A stretch of DNA of 64,000 nt from an uncultured Phycisphaerales bacterium (GTDB lineage: Bacteria > Planctomycetota > Phycisphaerae > Sedimentisphaerales > Anaerobacaceae), in contig CALEZT010000177.1 in assembly GCA_937927975.1 (NCBI GenBank), forward strand, positions 1 through 64,000, given 5' to 3'. Made by a program: the position numbers and the translations under genes. Position 1 is the stretch's first letter. The number at the start of each line of letters is the position of its first letter. The notes below the pieces were generated by a model that did not search any database, had not been told where the DNA came from, and was given only the letters and a program-made list of their open reading frames with translations. Positions 1 through 9,721 of the stretch are shown piece after piece.

Positions 1-835
1 GCGGCAGCACCTCCAATTCCACCGCCTCCGACTGCACCGACATCCGCTTGTAGTCCATCATGTAGGGATTCAGCAGACTGTTGGTGCGCACCCGCCCCAC
101 CGCCAGATTGGCCGACACGGTGACCGGATCGAGACGGATGCGTCCGGGACGCTGGGCGAGCAGGACCTTGCTGAAAACATAGACCTCGGATTCCACTCCC
201 TTGATATTCTGGCGCGTTCCTCGCACGGTGGTCGGGACTCCGTCGATGACGACCTGTTCCGCCTGGGCACCCCCGGCGGATGATACTTCCTCAATGAGGA
301 AGTCGGGGGACGTGAAGACCGGGACGTTGAACGCTACGTTCTGCCATCGCGTCGAGACGATCCATCGGACGGTCATCACGATTGGCTGGCCCACATAGCA
401 TTTCCGATCTGCAACAGAGAACTCCACAGTCATCCGATCTGTGGTTCCCGGTTTCGAGATCGTCACTTCGACCGCATTGGTCGTGTAGGTCCGCCCGTCC
501 ACAACGACCGTCACGCCGGGAAGGCGCATCGTGCCGACTTCCGTCGCGGTGATCTGGTAGTTCGAGGAATAGGTGATGGAGACCTGATCGTTGAACTGCT
601 GATACGACGTGCCGTCGCCGGCCGGAATTGGCCGAAACGCATCGAGCGGCGAGATGTCGATCTTGCTGGGTTTGGAGCCGCCTTCCACGACGATGGAATA
701 GCGGAATGCGTCGCCCGGATAAATGGCGGTCTCGCTATTGACCACCGCGCGAACGCGGACGCGGTCCGCGCCGGCCCCCAAGGTGGAGCCTGCGATCGCG
801 ACAACCAACGTCATGCATGTCAAAAGATGTTTCAT
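1..835 (-). CDS. batD: BatD-like aerotolerance protein, N-terminal part (cut by window edge)
   Basis: I translated this open frame directly; it runs off the left edge, so the C-terminus is missing. The start ATG (835-833) overlaps the stop of batB-batC in an ATGA. The product begins MKHLLTCMTLVVAIAGS, a signal peptide, followed by beta-rich exported sequence (for example VNSETAIYPGDAFRYSIVVEG and later KCYVGQPIVMTVRW) typical of BatD N-terminal beta-sandwich domains. In Bat operons BatD is the large membrane-tethered partner of the BatA/BatB von Willebrand proteins. About 278 residues are visible; full BatD proteins are usually 500-600. The function of Bat proteins (stress or oxygen tolerance, envelope integrity) is known only in outline. 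Identification rests on position and fold-like pattern. Confidence 0.8.
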   Translation of the reverse strand, partial: MKHLLTCMTLVVAIAGSTLGAGADRVRVRAVVNSETAIYPGDAFRYSIVVEGGSKPSKIDISPLDAFRPIPAGDGTSYQQFNDQVSITYSSNYQITATEVGTMRLPGVTVVVDGRTYTTNAVEVTISKPGTTDRMTVEFSVADRKCYVGQPIVMTVRWIVSTRWQNVAFNVPVFTSPDFLIEEVSSAGGAQAEQVVIDGVPTTVRGTRQNIKGVESEVYVFSKVLLAQRPGRIRLDPVTVSANLAVGRVRTNSLLNPYMMDYKRMSVQSEAVELEVLP

Positions 836-2745
836 CACCAATCCCTATCGACCTCCCGGTAGCGGGCCCTTTGGAGCATCTCGCGTTCTTTCTTCTGCCG
901 CTGCTCGTTGTCGATGATCTCCTGGGCGGTGGCGTCGGGTTCGAATTTCTGCTCGGACGGTTGCGGCTCCTGACCCTGCTGGGGCTCAGGCTGCTTGTCC
1001 TGGTCCTTCGTTTCGTTCGGATCCTGAGGCTGGGCGCCCTGCTCGGCCTGGTTGGGATCCTGCGGCTGCTGGGAGTCCTGCGGCTGATTCGGATCCTGAG
1101 GCTGGTTGGGGTCCTGTTGCTGCTGCCTGGGTTGATTCGGATCCTGCTGGTTCTGCTGATTCTTCTGATCCTGCTGATTCTTGAGCTGGTCGAGGATGTC
1201 CTTGATGGTCAGCCGGGCCACCTCGATGTTGCGGGCCGCCTTCTCATTCTTCGGATCGATCTCCAGCACCTGTCGCCAGTAGGAGATGCTCGTCTTCATG
1301 TCGTCGACCGCCTTCTGCAAGTCGGAATCCCGCTGCTTGGCGCCCCGCTGAAAGAAGGTGTTGCCCACGTTGTACTTGGCCTTGGCGACCAGCGACATAT
1401 CCTTGCTCCTGGCCGCGACCTCCTGGTACAGGTCGAGGGCTTCGCCCAGATCGTCCAGGCGGTAGTAGCTGTTGCCCTTGTTGAACCTGGGCTCCATCGC
1501 CTGGGGCAGTTCGACCAGGGCGTCGTTGTACTTGTTGATCGCCTCGCCGTACTTGCCGTCGGCGTGAAGCCCGTTGCCCTGGCGAAGCGTCTCCCGCACC
1601 GACCCGGCCTTCGCTCCGGAGGCCAGGACCACAAGCAGGATCAACACGGAGCTCGATGTCTGAAGTTTCAAGTTTGATGTTTGATGTTTGATGTGCGAAG
1701 CCTCCGACTTCAAACTTCCCACTTCCAACTTCACACTTCTCTTCCGTTCGCTGACCAGCACCTCGCCGATCAACAACACCAGGGCAATCGCCACGAAGAT
1801 CTGGAACTTCTCATCATACTTCATCATTGTCATGGATTCCAGCTCGCGACCCTCGGCCGAGGCGATCAGGTCCTCGTAGATCCGACCGAGATCCAGCGTC
1901 GTGCCGGGCAGGACCGAGAGGTACTTGCCGCCTTCGGTCGCGTAGGCGACCTCGCGAAGCGTGTCGCCATCGAGCTTGGTCCAGACCTCCTGGCCCTTGT
2001 ACTTGACGAAGGTCTTCTCGCCGTTGGGACCGGTGATCGGGATTCGCGAGCCTGCGTCGGGATCGCCCAGGCCGATCGCGACGATCCGAACCCCGTCTTC
2101 CGCTGCCTTCTGGGCCGCCTGGACGGGGAAGCTGTCGTGGTCCTCGCCGTCGGTGATCAGGATGATGTCCTTGTACAGACGGCTCTGCTTGTCGAACACC
2201 TCCTCGGTGGCCTTGCGGATCGCGTCGCCGATCATGGTGCCGCCGCGACTGGTGCTCTCGGTCGAGATGTCCGCCAGAGCCATCCGCACGAACGCGTAAT
2301 CCTGCGTCAGAGGGCATTTCACCGTCGCCACGCCGGCGAACGTGATGATCGCGATGCGGTCGCCCTTGAGGACCTCCAGCAGATCGGAGATCGCGATCTT
2401 GGAGCGTTCGAGCCGGTTGGGCGTGATGTCCTCGGCCAGCATGGACCGCGAGGTGTCCAGGAGAATGGCGACGTCGCGCCCCTTGCGACGGACCTGCTGC
2501 GGCTGCGGATTCCACTTCGGCTCGGTCAACGCCACGACGATGCAGACGAAAGCCGCGATCAGGAGGCAGGCCTTGAAGATCTGCCGCCGGAGGCTGACCG
2601 TGTTGTTGATCTTCGCGAGCATCTCGTTGCTGGCCAGGATCCGCAGCGTCCGGGCCTTGCGCCAGAAACACCAGACGTACGCCGGGACCAGCGCCAGCGG
2701 CACCGCGAACAACAGCCACAATGCATTGTCATTTCCGAGATTCAT
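835..2745 (-). CDS. batB: BatB-BatC fusion: von Willebrand A membrane protein with TPR and Q/P-rich tail
   Basis: Residues 1-75 carry two membrane helices. The von Willebrand A domain follows, with MIDAS motif D97-T-S99-R-S101 and a later ITDGED, and a third helix lies near 314-331. Residues 337-366 are encoded by a dispersed repeat. A second hydrophobic stretch (367-377), TPR-like helices (385-520) and a Q/N/P/D-rich tail with repeated QDPNQP units then resemble a BatC protein with its own signal peptide. BatB and BatC are normally separate genes. The ATG at 2745 is chosen because it overlaps the batA stop as ATGA; an in-frame start nine codons upstream is possible. A GTG in frame at the start of the BatC hydrophobic segment could also allow separate BatC synthesis. 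Confidence 0.87.
   Translation of the reverse strand: MNLGNDNALWLLFAVPLALVPAYVWCFWRKARTLRILASNEMLAKINNTVSLRRQIFKACLLIAAFVCIVVALTEPKWNPQPQQVRRKGRDVAILLDTSRSMLAEDITPNRLERSKIAISDLLEVLKGDRIAIITFAGVATVKCPLTQDYAFVRMALADISTESTSRGGTMIGDAIRKATEEVFDKQSRLYKDIILITDGEDHDSFPVQAAQKAAEDGVRIVAIGLGDPDAGSRIPITGPNGEKTFVKYKGQEVWTKLDGDTLREVAYATEGGKYLSVLPGTTLDLGRIYEDLIASAEGRELESMTMMKYDEKFQIFVAIALVLLIGEVLVSERKRSVKLEVGSLKSEASHIKHQTSNLKLQTSSSVLILLVVLASGAKAGSVRETLRQGNGLHADGKYGEAINKYNDALVELPQAMEPRFNKGNSYYRLDDLGEALDLYQEVAARSKDMSLVAKAKYNVGNTFFQRGAKQRDSDLQKAVDDMKTSISYWRQVLEIDPKNEKAARNIEVARLTIKDILDQLKNQQDQKNQQNQQDPNQPRQQQQDPNQPQDPNQPQDSQQPQDPNQAEQGAQPQDPNETKDQDKQPEPQQGQEPQPSEQKFEPDATAQEIIDNEQRQKKEREMLQRARYREVDRDW
1658..1741. 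repeat. Imperfect palindromic repeat, family A, inside the batB-batC frame
   Basis: The left arm is built of repeated words like tgaagtttcaagtttgatg; the right arm is the near complement (acttcaaacttcccacttcc). A close copy lies at 7498-7578 between moxR and the DUF58 gene. Here it is open in the coding frame and encodes the linker SLKSEASHIKHQTSNLKLQT between BatB and BatC. Confidence 0.8.
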
Positions 2746-3818
2746 GGTATCTTCCGAAAGATCGTGCAACTCGCCAGCATCTCGAAACCCAACAATGCCA
2801 GCGCCGCCAGCGTCCAGCGACCGAAGTGCTCCGCATATTGTGTATAATTCACGGACTTGACCTCCGTCTTCTCCAGCTTATCGATCGTCTCGACGATCTT
2901 CCGCAGCGATTGCGCGTCGTCGGCCCGGCTGTAGAAGCCGCCGGTCTTGTCGGCGATCGCCTTCAGGAGTCCCTCGTCGAGATCCTGCTCGGCCGGCATG
3001 CGGAACGTCCCGAGCATCGTCTCGACCGTGCGATACGCCTGGGACGAGCCGATGCCGATGCAGTAGATCCGAATGCCCCACTTCTTCGCCAGCTCCGCGG
3101 CTTCGAGGGGGTCCTGCCGGCCCATGTTGTTCCGGCCGTCAGTCAGGAGAATGATGATCTTGTTCTTGATCGTGAAGTCGGGCCCCTCGGTCCCGAAACC
3201 CAGCTTCACGTTGCGTCGCTGCAACTCTTCTTCAGCCTTTTTCAAACGGGCCGCGCCCAACGCAATCGCGTCGCCGATCGCGGTTCCGTCTTCGCTGCGA
3301 AGGCTCACAATCTGCGTCTGCTTGAGGAACTCGGTGAGCACGCCGTGGCTCAGGACCAGCGGGCACACGGTATCGGCGTATTTCGCGAACGTCACAAGCC
3401 CGATCAGATCGCTCGTGCGGCCGCGAAGGCCCTTCTTGTCGCCCTCGATGAAGTCGGTCAGAACCCGCTTGACCACCTCCAGCCGGTCGAGCTTCTCGCC
3501 GTAGTAGTCCATCTCCGCCTTCATGCTGCCGGAGCGGTCCACCACCGCCTCGATCGCGATCCCTTCCGCGGAGATTTCCGAAAGCGTCGTCCCCTTGCGG
3601 GGCCGCGCCAGGGCCACGATCAGCAAGGCCATGCACAGCAGTCTGGCCGCGACCAGCAGAGGCCGCAGACGCAGTCGCCAGGAGACCGGGCAACGACGCA
3701 TGTCCACCAGGCTGGGGAACTTTACCGCAGCGACGCGCTTCCTGCGAAGCATGAGATAGCCCGCGAAGGGAAGGGTCAGAAGCAGCAGCAAAGCCCAGGG
3801 CGAATACCATTCCATCAT
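2742..3818 (-). CDS. batA: BatA-like von Willebrand factor A membrane protein
   Basis: This 358-residue protein has membrane helices near 5-23 and 53-71 and a C-terminal helix near 335-353. The von Willebrand A domain between them has a MIDAS metal site D94-R-S96-G-S98, a conserved threonine in DGTAIGDA and LLTDGRN. This is the usual BatA layout, with the N-terminal aerotolerance-regulator segment and the domain facing the periplasm. BatA and BatB probably bind each other or a shared partner through the metal site, and the MoxR ATPase encoded upstream may act on them; that link is family knowledge. The ATG at 3818 overlaps the preceding stop (ATGA); a second ATG follows directly. Confidence 0.9.
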   Translation of the reverse strand: MMEWYSPWALLLLLTLPFAGYLMLRRKRVAAVKFPSLVDMRRCPVSWRLRLRPLLVAARLLCMALLIVALARPRKGTTLSEISAEGIAIEAVVDRSGSMKAEMDYYGEKLDRLEVVKRVLTDFIEGDKKGLRGRTSDLIGLVTFAKYADTVCPLVLSHGVLTEFLKQTQIVSLRSEDGTAIGDAIALGAARLKKAEEELQRRNVKLGFGTEGPDFTIKNKIIILLTDGRNNMGRQDPLEAAELAKKWGIRIYCIGIGSSQAYRTVETMLGTFRMPAEQDLDEGLLKAIADKTGGFYSRADDAQSLRKIVETIDKLEKTEVKSVNYTQYAEHFGRWTLAALALLGFEMLASCTIFRKIP

Positions 3819-5206
3819 GCCACCCCCGTTTCATCCGTCGGTCCGGCGTGGACCTGGTCCGTCACGTCCACGAGATGCTCCTCGGATTTGGTCCGCTCGA
3901 TGAAATCCTTCACGAGGTCGAACGTCCGCTGGATCTGCTCGGTCGTCGGCTCATGCTTGGCGAACTTGACGAGGTCGCAGTGGTTCAGGAACTCCTGGAG
4001 CGACAGCTTGTCGGCCGGCGCGAGCGAATCGGTGAACTGCAATTCTCCGAGGAATTCCTCCGTCGTCCGGTCGGGCGCGTGCAGGTCGAACCGGTCCTCG
4101 ATGTAGTGTCTCAAAATGCCGCTGATTTGCTCGTAGAACTCCTTGATCCGGCCCTGCTCCACCAAATTCGCGGCCACCAGCGCCCGCAGGCGCAGATAGG
4201 CGACCTCATGGGCAGACTTGAAGACGCGGATCACCTGTCGGGCACGCCTTCCCCGAAGGAGCAGCCATCCGGCCGGCGCCGCGACAACCCCGAGCGCGAC
4301 GGGAATCCAGAGCCACCACCGCCCGGCGGGCCTGGGCATCTCCACGACGCCTTCAATGTCTTCGATCACCAGGTTGGCCCGTTGATCGCCCAGCAGCGAG
4401 GTCACCTCGACGAGGATCGGCTCGCTCGTCAGTTCGTGTTTGGCGGCGGGATTGTTGACGTCGTGGAAGACGAACGTGAACGCCGGGATTTCGTAATTGC
4501 CCGACAGGAACGGCTCCAGTTTGTACTGATACGTCGTGACCACATTGCTCTTCGCGTCGAGTCTCTCGCCAAGATGGCTCCAGTCCACGATCCCGAAGTT
4601 CTCCAGCGCCTTGTCCACCCTGGGCATCTCGATCCTATACCCCGGCTCGAGCGTCGCCTCGAACTGCAGCAGCACCGTGTCCGCGATAGTCAGCTTCGTC
4701 TTGTCCAGGCGGACGTGGACCGTTGCAGGCCCTCGCTCATAGACCTTATCCACCTCGAACCGGCCCTTCTTCGCTTCGCCGGCGGAATCGCGTTTGCATC
4801 CGCCAAGAGCCAGAGCCAGAGCCAGAGCCAACCCCGCACAAAGGAGCAGAAGACTGTTGCGCCAAGTTGCTGATCTCAGGGGCTCTGCCCCTGAAAACCC
4901 GAGATTTGTCGCTTTGGACCAAGGAAAGGGGGAAATCCGAAAGTCGAAATCCGAAATCCGAAACAAATCCCAATGACCCAAGTCCAAATGATCGAAACGC
5001 TGTCGCAGGTCGAATGCTCCGTTTTGAACTTTTGGGTTTCGGTCCTTCGTGCTTGTTTCGGATTTCGAGTTTCGGATTTCGGGTTTAGCGGTCAATTCAC
5101 GCTGCTGGCGCAAAGGGGAAGATGCCCGGGGTCTGGGGGCAGAGCCCCCAGCCTTCAGGAGGGGCGCCATGTGCCGTTTCATCTGTGCACGAGGTCCGCT
5201 CATCAT
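3815..5206 (-). CDS. Bat-operon lipoprotein-like membrane protein (DUF4381/BatD-like position)
   Basis: The core of this protein starts near residue 115 with a lipoprotein-like signal (hydrophobic LLLLCAGLALAL, lipobox-like LGGC). A beta-rich exported domain, one membrane helix (WWLWIPVALGVVAAPAGWLLL) and a charged cytoplasmic helical domain follow. That order and the place between PpiC and batA match the DUF4381/BatD-like partner of planctomycete Bat operons. The upstream 115 residues are largely encoded by dispersed repeats (4875-5160) and would bury the signal peptide. The ATG at 5206 overlaps the upstream stop as ATGA, which favours it as start, yet no good start codon lies just before the signal peptide. 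So the gene is real but its true N-terminus is unsettled. Confidence 0.72.
   Translation of the reverse strand: MMSGPRAQMKRHMAPLLKAGGSAPRPRASSPLRQQRELTAKPEIRNSKSETSTKDRNPKVQNGAFDLRQRFDHLDLGHWDLFRISDFDFRISPFPWSKATNLGFSGAEPLRSATWRNSLLLLCAGLALALALALGGCKRDSAGEAKKGRFEVDKVYERGPATVHVRLDKTKLTIADTVLLQFEATLEPGYRIEMPRVDKALENFGIVDWSHLGERLDAKSNVVTTYQYKLEPFLSGNYEIPAFTFVFHDVNNPAAKHELTSEPILVEVTSLLGDQRANLVIEDIEGVVEMPRPAGRWWLWIPVALGVVAAPAGWLLLRGRRARQVIRVFKSAHEVAYLRLRALVAANLVEQGRIKEFYEQISGILRHYIEDRFDLHAPDRTTEEFLGELQFTDSLAPADKLSLQEFLNHCDLVKFAKHEPTTEQIQRTFDLVKDFIERTKSEEHLVDVTDQVHAGPTDETGVA
4928..5088. repeat. Imperfect palindromic repeat, family B (gaaatccgaaatccgaa words)
   Basis: The left arm at about 4931-4964 repeats gaaatccgaaa words, and the right arm at about 5057-5086 repeats tttcggatttcg, its complement. 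The arms flank less regular but partly complementary sequence. The element is translated in the N-terminal region of the gene at 3815-5206 as RISDFDFRIS-like peptide. Such ISDFGF peptides are common mis-translated repeats in planctomycete genomes (recollection, not searched). Confidence 0.75.
5132..5160. repeat. Short GC palindrome (ctgggggcagagcccccag type), family G
   Basis: A perfect hairpin ctgggg/cccccag is preceded about 20 bases upstream by gctgctggcgcaaag. The same order (gctgctggcgcaaag, then a gggggt...acccccg hairpin) occurs at about 8796-8842. A shorter aggggctctgcccct copy lies at 4875-4892. This is a dispersed non-coding element that happens to be read in frame here. Confidence 0.6.
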
Positions 5207-6564
5207 GGCTTCGGCGACGCCTCCTTCGCGGGTTCCTGCTGGGCAGGCGGGAATGCCGAGGTGTGCACGATCACCTTGTGCTTGTCCATCATCTCCTTGA
5301 GATAGTCCCGCTGCACCTCCTCGCTCTTGCGGCGGACCAGCTCCATCGTGACCTGCTGACGGACCTCGTCGAAACTCTTCTGTCGCGAGGGACGCTTCTC
5401 GTCCACCCGCACGATCGCCCAGCCCTTTTCCGTCTGGAACGGGCGGTCCAGGACCTCGGGAGCCTCGGTGGCGAAGATGGCCGTGTTGAGATCGCCTGCC
5501 TCGCCGATCCCGGGCGCCTGCGAACCCGGCCGCACCTCTTCGCCGACCTTGCCGCCGGATTCCTTCGCGAGAGCCGCGAAATCGGCCCCATCCTGGATCC
5601 GCTTGAGAAGGTCGTTTGCCTTCGATTCCTCGTCTGTGACGATGTAGCTGATCCTCGCGACGGCAGGCTCGGCGTACTTCTCTTTGTTGGCCGTGTAGTA
5701 CGTCTGCACGTCGGTCTCAGTGACGTGGATTCTCGACGCGAGCTGCTCATCGAGCATCTGGCGGCTCAATGCCTGGCGAGCCAGGCTGTGCACCAGCCGC
5801 TTGACTTCGGGCTTCTCGCCGACCTGTTGATCGAGGGCCTGGCGATACAGAATCTCCTGGGCCAGCCAGCTTTGCAGAAACTCCTGTTTCGCCTGCGGAC
5901 TGCGAAACTGTTCCAAGGCGCGTTTTCTCTGCTCGTTGATCTGTTCAGCCGTCATGAACGCCTTCATCGAAGCCAACTGGTCTTCGATGCTCTCTTCGAT
6001 CAACGCGTCCAACTGCGACTCGGTGATCTTCTCGGCCCCGATCTCCGCGACGACCTTGCCGCCGGCGGATTGGCCCGGGTTCATGCTGGTTCGGTCCATC
6101 ACCTCGTACCGCAGGGCCGAGAACTTGCCCAGTCGCTCGAAGCACTCCTTGACGTGGGCATTGATCTGAGGACCCAACTCCGCCAGTTCCGCGGCCGCTT
6201 CGCTGCGATAGTACTGCTCGATGGCGTCGCCGTAGAGGCCGGCCTTTTCCAGCAAACCCCCGATCTGAAAATGGATCTGCGCCCGCTGGGCGTCGGTCGG
6301 CTGGGCGGCAGCCAGATAGTCCTGCCAGGCGGCAGCGGCCTGTCGATACAGACCCCGCTGGGCCAGCTTGCCCGCCATCTCTCTGGCCTGCTCGACCGAC
6401 AGGCTCCCGACCCTCGGGGACTGGGGTTTCTTCCCGGACAGCGTGACGTACAGATTCGTTCCAACCAGGGCAACCAGCACGATCAGCAGCAACACCGTCA
6501 ATGCGCCGGCCGCAGAGCCCTTGGGCTTCTTCTCCGGTAGCGTGAAGTTCAGTTTCTCTGCCAT
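5203..6564 (-). CDS. Membrane-anchored PpiC-type peptidyl-prolyl isomerase with TPR-like region
   Basis: A single N-terminal helix (ALTVLLLIVLVALVGTNLYV) anchors the protein. Next come TPR-like helices (about 40-140), a SurA/PrsA-like helical chaperone segment, and a parvulin domain near 290-400 with the typical ARISYIVTDEESKA opening and a GGKVGEEV...FQTEKGWAIVRVDEKR core. Parvulins catalyse proline cis-trans isomerisation on exported proteins. Its place at the head of the Bat protein genes suggests it folds the exported Bat domains, but that is inference. The stop overlaps the next ATG (ATGA). I chose the ATG at 6564, about 11 bases after an AGAGAGG; the ATG at 6576 lies directly against that motif and is the alternative. 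Confidence 0.85.
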   Translation of the reverse strand: MAEKLNFTLPEKKPKGSAAGALTVLLLIVLVALVGTNLYVTLSGKKPQSPRVGSLSVEQAREMAGKLAQRGLYRQAAAAWQDYLAAAQPTDAQRAQIHFQIGGLLEKAGLYGDAIEQYYRSEAAAELAELGPQINAHVKECFERLGKFSALRYEVMDRTSMNPGQSAGGKVVAEIGAEKITESQLDALIEESIEDQLASMKAFMTAEQINEQRKRALEQFRSPQAKQEFLQSWLAQEILYRQALDQQVGEKPEVKRLVHSLARQALSRQMLDEQLASRIHVTETDVQTYYTANKEKYAEPAVARISYIVTDEESKANDLLKRIQDGADFAALAKESGGKVGEEVRPGSQAPGIGEAGDLNTAIFATEAPEVLDRPFQTEKGWAIVRVDEKRPSRQKSFDEVRQQVTMELVRRKSEEVQRDYLKEMMDKHKVIVHTSAFPPAQQEPAKEASPKP

Positions 6565-6615
6565 CGTCGTTTGCATCCTCTCTATACGGACGGATCGAAG
6601 ACCCGCCCCTGCGGA

Positions 6616-7491
6616 TCAGCGTCGTCGGTGCCGCATATGGAAAAACTGAATCAGGTCGTTGATGTACGCCTTGTCGGTCGAGATCGGGATGAAGTCCACA
6701 TTGCCCGCGCGGAACATGCCCTTGAGGTCGTTGAACCGCTCGGAGCTGTGGCCGCCGTACTGGTCGCGGAATTGCCGGCTCGACGTGTCCACCAGCAGGA
6801 TCTCGCCCGTCTCGGCGTCCTCGACTTCAATCAGACCGAGCGAGGGCATCGCGATCTCCACCCGGTCGCGGACCGGCACGCAAATCACGTCGTGGCGCTT
6901 GTTCAGCAGGCTCAGCGGTTTCTTGAAATCGGTCTCGATGAAGTCCGAAACGAGAAAGAGCGTCGCCCGCTTGCGGACCACCTTGGCCAGGTAGTCGAGG
7001 GCCAGCGGGATATTCGTCCTGCGCTTGGGCATCTTGAAGGCCAGCAGCTCGCGGATCAGGCGAAGGATGTGCCGACTGCCCTTCTTCGGCGGGATGAACA
7101 GCTCGATGCGGTCGGTGAAGATGAGCAGGCCCACCTTGTCGTTGTTCCGAGCCGCCGCGAAGGCCAGGACCGCGCAGAACTCGGCCGCCAGCTCGTTCTT
7201 CATCTTGCTGACGGTGCCGAACTCGCCCGAGGCGCTGAGGTCCACCGCGAACAGCACGGTCATCTCGCGTTCCTCGACGAACCGCTTGATGAAGGGCTTG
7301 CCCGTGCGGGCGGTGACGTTCCAATCGATGGAGCGGATGTCGTCGCCGGGCATGTACTCGCGGACCTCGTCGAACTGCATGCCCCGGCCCTTGAAGACGC
7401 TCTCATACTGGCCCGCGAAACTCGCGTTCACCGCTCGCGAGGTGTAGATCTGAATCTGCCGTATTCGTTTGATCAGGTCTTCAGGGATCAT
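6616..7491 (-). CDS. DUF58 family protein
   Basis: The protein carries the DUF58 signature around YMPGDDIRSIDWNVTARTG and a von Willebrand-like fold (VLFAVDLSASGEF, LFLVSDFIETDF). DUF58 proteins almost always sit next to MoxR ATPases and Bat-type von Willebrand proteins, as here. They are cytoplasmic and probably link the ATPase to its substrates, but no reaction is established. The length (about 291 residues) is usual. The true start is the ATG at 7491; an upstream TTG is less likely. A palindromic repeat fills the 90-base gap to moxR, so co-transcription must cross it. Confidence 0.92.
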   Translation of the reverse strand: MIPEDLIKRIRQIQIYTSRAVNASFAGQYESVFKGRGMQFDEVREYMPGDDIRSIDWNVTARTGKPFIKRFVEEREMTVLFAVDLSASGEFGTVSKMKNELAAEFCAVLAFAAARNNDKVGLLIFTDRIELFIPPKKGSRHILRLIRELLAFKMPKRRTNIPLALDYLAKVVRKRATLFLVSDFIETDFKKPLSLLNKRHDVICVPVRDRVEIAMPSLGLIEVEDAETGEILLVDTSSRQFRDQYGGHSSERFNDLKGMFRAGNVDFIPISTDKAYINDLIQFFHMRHRRR

Positions 7492-7497
7492 AAGCAA

Positions 7498-7578
7498 GTG
7501 TCAAGTTTCAAGTTTGAAGTTTCAAGCCAGAGCGTATCGTCGCCACTTTAGACTTCAAACTTCACACTTCAAACTGCC
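7498..7578. repeat. Imperfect palindromic repeat, family A, between moxR and DUF58
   Basis: The arms tcaagtttcaagtttgaag (about 7500-7525) and acttcaaacttcacacttcaa (about 7551-7573) are complementary across a loop of about 25 bases. It is the same family as the element translated inside batB-batC at 1658-1741. Confidence 0.8.
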
Positions 7579-7580
7579 TT

Positions 7581-8570
<990 letters not shown>

Positions 8571-8923
8571 AAAGACTTACTCCAACCAGGTTTACAGATA
8601 GTCCCAGGTCGCTCAGACCCCGACCCGCCGGGCAGACGGGCCTTCGTGTACACTCGAAAATAATCGCTTAATACGTAACGAGCCGCCGAATTGTTCCTGA
8701 ATACCCGAAGCGCCGTCGGGTTTCAAGTCCAATCGAGTCCAACGGGCAGGATGATCCTATTGTTCAGGCGAGGTCTCCACTGTGTCTGTCATGCTGCTGG
8801 CGCAAAGCGCAGAAGCTCGGGGGTTTGGACGCAGCACCCCCGGTCGTGGGACGTTATCGGGCCGCCGAAGTCTGCGAGAACCGGATGCCCCACAAAACTG
8901 TCCTGGAATTCCTACCCGCCGCC
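8571..8923. other. Non-coding stretch upstream of moxR
   Basis: No convincing gene is seen on either strand. The stretch holds a second copy of the gctgctggcgcaaag + GC-palindrome repeat at about 8796-8842. It probably also carries the moxR promoter, which I could not identify with confidence. Confidence 0.5.
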
Positions 8924-8952
8924 TTGATCTTCCCGGCGTGCCGAGCTACAAT
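8924..8952 (+). promoter_or_regulatory. Sigma70-type promoter (TTGATC-17-TACAAT)
   Basis: The -35 TTGATC (8924-8929) and -10 TACAAT (8947-8952) are separated by 17 bases, pointing at the gene at 9135. The same hexamers and spacing occur on the minus strand at 21616-21644. In both places they are followed about 30 bases later by the similar leader ATGGCGGYAGTRCAAGAGAC. Confidence 0.65.
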
Positions 8953-9134
8953 CCTGGAGGTCACTCGGAGAGAATCGCATGGCGGTAGTACAAGAGACGG
9001 ACAGCGGGCGGAAAACAAAAGAGCGTAGCACGCCATCCCGCGTGTTCCCGTGGCGTGTCATCCTGACAGGAACTCAGGATACGACGTCTTGTATGGGTCA
9101 GGCCCGTTCCTGTTCTGCGCAGAAGGAGTCCAGA

Positions 9135-9659
9135 ATGAAGACCACCGTAGTTCTGTTCCTGGGTGCGATGTTGCTTCTTCAGGGCGATCGCATTCTGGCG
9201 GGCCGTGGGGAGAAAGAGAACCTCAAGGCGATGATAGAGGACCTGGGCGACAAGGCGGAGAAATGCTTCCTGTCGGGCAACGTGGATGCCATGCTGCAAT
9301 ACTACTGCGACGACGTCATATCGATGCCCAATCTCCACCCCATGATAAGAGGCAAGGCGGACCTGAAGCGCAAGACCGAGGCGATCCTGGCGTCAGGCTT
9401 GAAATTCGCATCCCTCGAATCGACGGCCCTCGACGTGCAGGGCGGCGGCGACCTGGTCTACGAGGTCGGGACGTTTCGCCAGGCCATTCTCATCCCAGGC
9501 GTCAAAGAGCCGCTGAAGCAGAACGGCAAATACGTCAACATATGGAGACGGCAACCCAACGGAAGACTCGCAATCGCGGTCGAGATCTACAATAGCGACA
9601 CAGATCCCAACGCCAAGAAGACAGCCCAATCAACCGCGACAGCAGAAAGTCGGCCCTGA
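9135..9659 (+). CDS. Secreted SnoaL/NTF2-like (DUF4440-type) protein
   Basis: The chosen start opens with a clear signal peptide (MKTTVVLFLGAMLLLQGDRILAG). About 150 residues follow with the pattern of an NTF2-like domain: a first helix (NLKAMIEDLGDKAEKCFLSGNVDAMLQYYCDDVISMPN) and the strand pattern DLVYEVGTFRQAI...NGKYVNIWRRQPNGRLAIAVEIYNSD. These domains form cone-shaped pockets for small ligands, but the substrate cannot be told from sequence. An in-frame ATG at 8979 would add 52 residues that look like repeat-derived leader and precede the signal peptide, so I reject it. The gene stands alone behind its own promoter. Confidence 0.75.
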   Translation: MKTTVVLFLGAMLLLQGDRILAGRGEKENLKAMIEDLGDKAEKCFLSGNVDAMLQYYCDDVISMPNLHPMIRGKADLKRKTEAILASGLKFASLESTALDVQGGGDLVYEVGTFRQAILIPGVKEPLKQNGKYVNIWRRQPNGRLAIAVEIYNSDTDPNAKKTAQSTATAESRP

Positions 9660-9721
9660 AAGGACTCGCTTCGGTCACCCCTCACGCCGGGAGTTTGGGC
9701 GGGATCACAAAAGACGCGGCC

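Noticed and set aside
1040..1170. Regular ggatcctgaggctg-type repeats that might suggest a CRISPR or tandem array
   Set aside because: They are in frame and encode QDPNQP units of a disordered BatC tail; units are short, irregular and without spacers.
8979..9134. N-terminal extension of the NTF2-like protein from ATG 8979
   Set aside because: It would place 52 unrelated residues before a clear signal peptide, and the same leader sequence precedes an unrelated gene at 21589.
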